Origin: Allobosea sp. Root483D1
GTDB taxonomy: Bacteria; Pseudomonadota; Alphaproteobacteria; Rhizobiales; Beijerinckiaceae
NCBI RefSeq assembly: GCF_001429505.1
Contig: NZ_LMJW01000022.1
Span: 750,853-814,852, forward strand
Direction: 5' to 3'
Length of the DNA stretch: 64,000 nucleotides
Shown here: piece after piece, positions 63,963-64,000 of the stretch
Position numbering within the stretch: position 1 is the first letter of the stretch
Layout: each line of letters starts with the position of its first letter
The notes under the pieces: generated by a model
What the model saw: the letters and a program-made list of their open reading frames with translations, nothing else
Database searches by the model: none
What the model was told of the DNA's origin: nothing
Program-made: the position numbers and the translations under genes

Positions 63963-64000
63963 CAGGAGGGGCCGCGTGAAGCTCGCTTCAGCCGCTAGTC

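Noticed and set aside
1-64000. tRNA genes, CRISPR arrays, insertion sequences or prophage
   Set aside because: Scanning by eye showed no cloverleaf-like intergenic sequence, no regularly spaced repeats, and no transposase, integrase or phage structural gene outside the T6SS homologues.

Overview
The window is GC-rich chromosomal DNA from an alphaproteobacterium of the order Hyphomicrobiales (Rhizobiales), most likely Bosea or a close relative. This placement is an inference from conserved gene order (rpsF-rpsR-DUF2232-rplI-dnaB; fabD-fabG-acpP-fabF-mltG-yicC-gmk; rsmA-pdxA-lptD-lptG-lptF; proS-lolC-lolD), protein style, and several interspersed palindromes of the kind common in that order. 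Nearly all of it is tightly packed protein-coding sequence. I saw no tRNA, rRNA, CRISPR array, insertion sequence or prophage.

From 1 to 30.4 kb the content is housekeeping. A minus-strand ribosomal protein and helicase block (rpsF, rpsR, DUF2232, rplI, partial dnaB) diverges from a plus-strand type II fatty acid synthesis block (fabD, fabG, acpP, fabF), which continues into mltG, yicC and gmk. A minus-strand envelope and cofactor operon follows (lptF, lptG, lptD, pdxA, rsmA). An orphan tripartite-tricarboxylate-type binding protein sits between gmk and rsmA, and no surA lies between lptD and pdxA. Next come pepA, holC, a lipoprotein gene, a DUF2314 gene, an ABC-F ATPase, a chemoreceptor, coaD, proS and lolCD.

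From 30.4 to 46.1 kb there is a type VI secretion (T6SS) locus in two divergent arms. The minus arm is vgrG, a DUF6931-like gene and an FHA-domain gene (tagH). The plus arm is an OmpA-like gene followed by tssA, tssB, tssC, hcp, tssE, tssF, tssG and tssH (clpV). Sheath, tube, spike, baseplate and recycling ATPase are encoded, but the baseplate-membrane connector and membrane complex (TssJ, TssK, TssL, TssM) are not in the window, nor is a PAAR protein or an obvious effector-immunity pair. Different palindromic repeats lie at the two ends of the locus. TssA carries a duplicated C-terminal-type motif separated by a strongly acidic linker.

From 46.2 to 64 kb the content is accessory metabolism and envelope genes. 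There is an M23 peptidase, a small SnoaL-like protein, a 63-residue charged protein, and an assimilatory sulfate operon cysH-cysD-cysN whose CysN carries a C-terminal DUF2061-like membrane extension. A four-EF-hand protein has a Shine-Dalgarno site inside a leader stem-loop. A complete-looking aerobic CoA-dependent anthranilate (2-aminobenzoate) cluster follows: ligase, acyl-CoA dehydrogenase, enoyl-CoA hydratase, MarR regulator, short-chain dehydrogenase and RidA-like protein on one strand, and the fused anthraniloyl-CoA monooxygenase/reductase divergently. Two matching AT-rich operator-like sites sit next to the two divergent starts. The window ends with a small secreted protein, a ring-cleaving-dioxygenase-type VOC protein, a DUF2778 (Tlde1-like) periplasmic protein and a small secreted protein.
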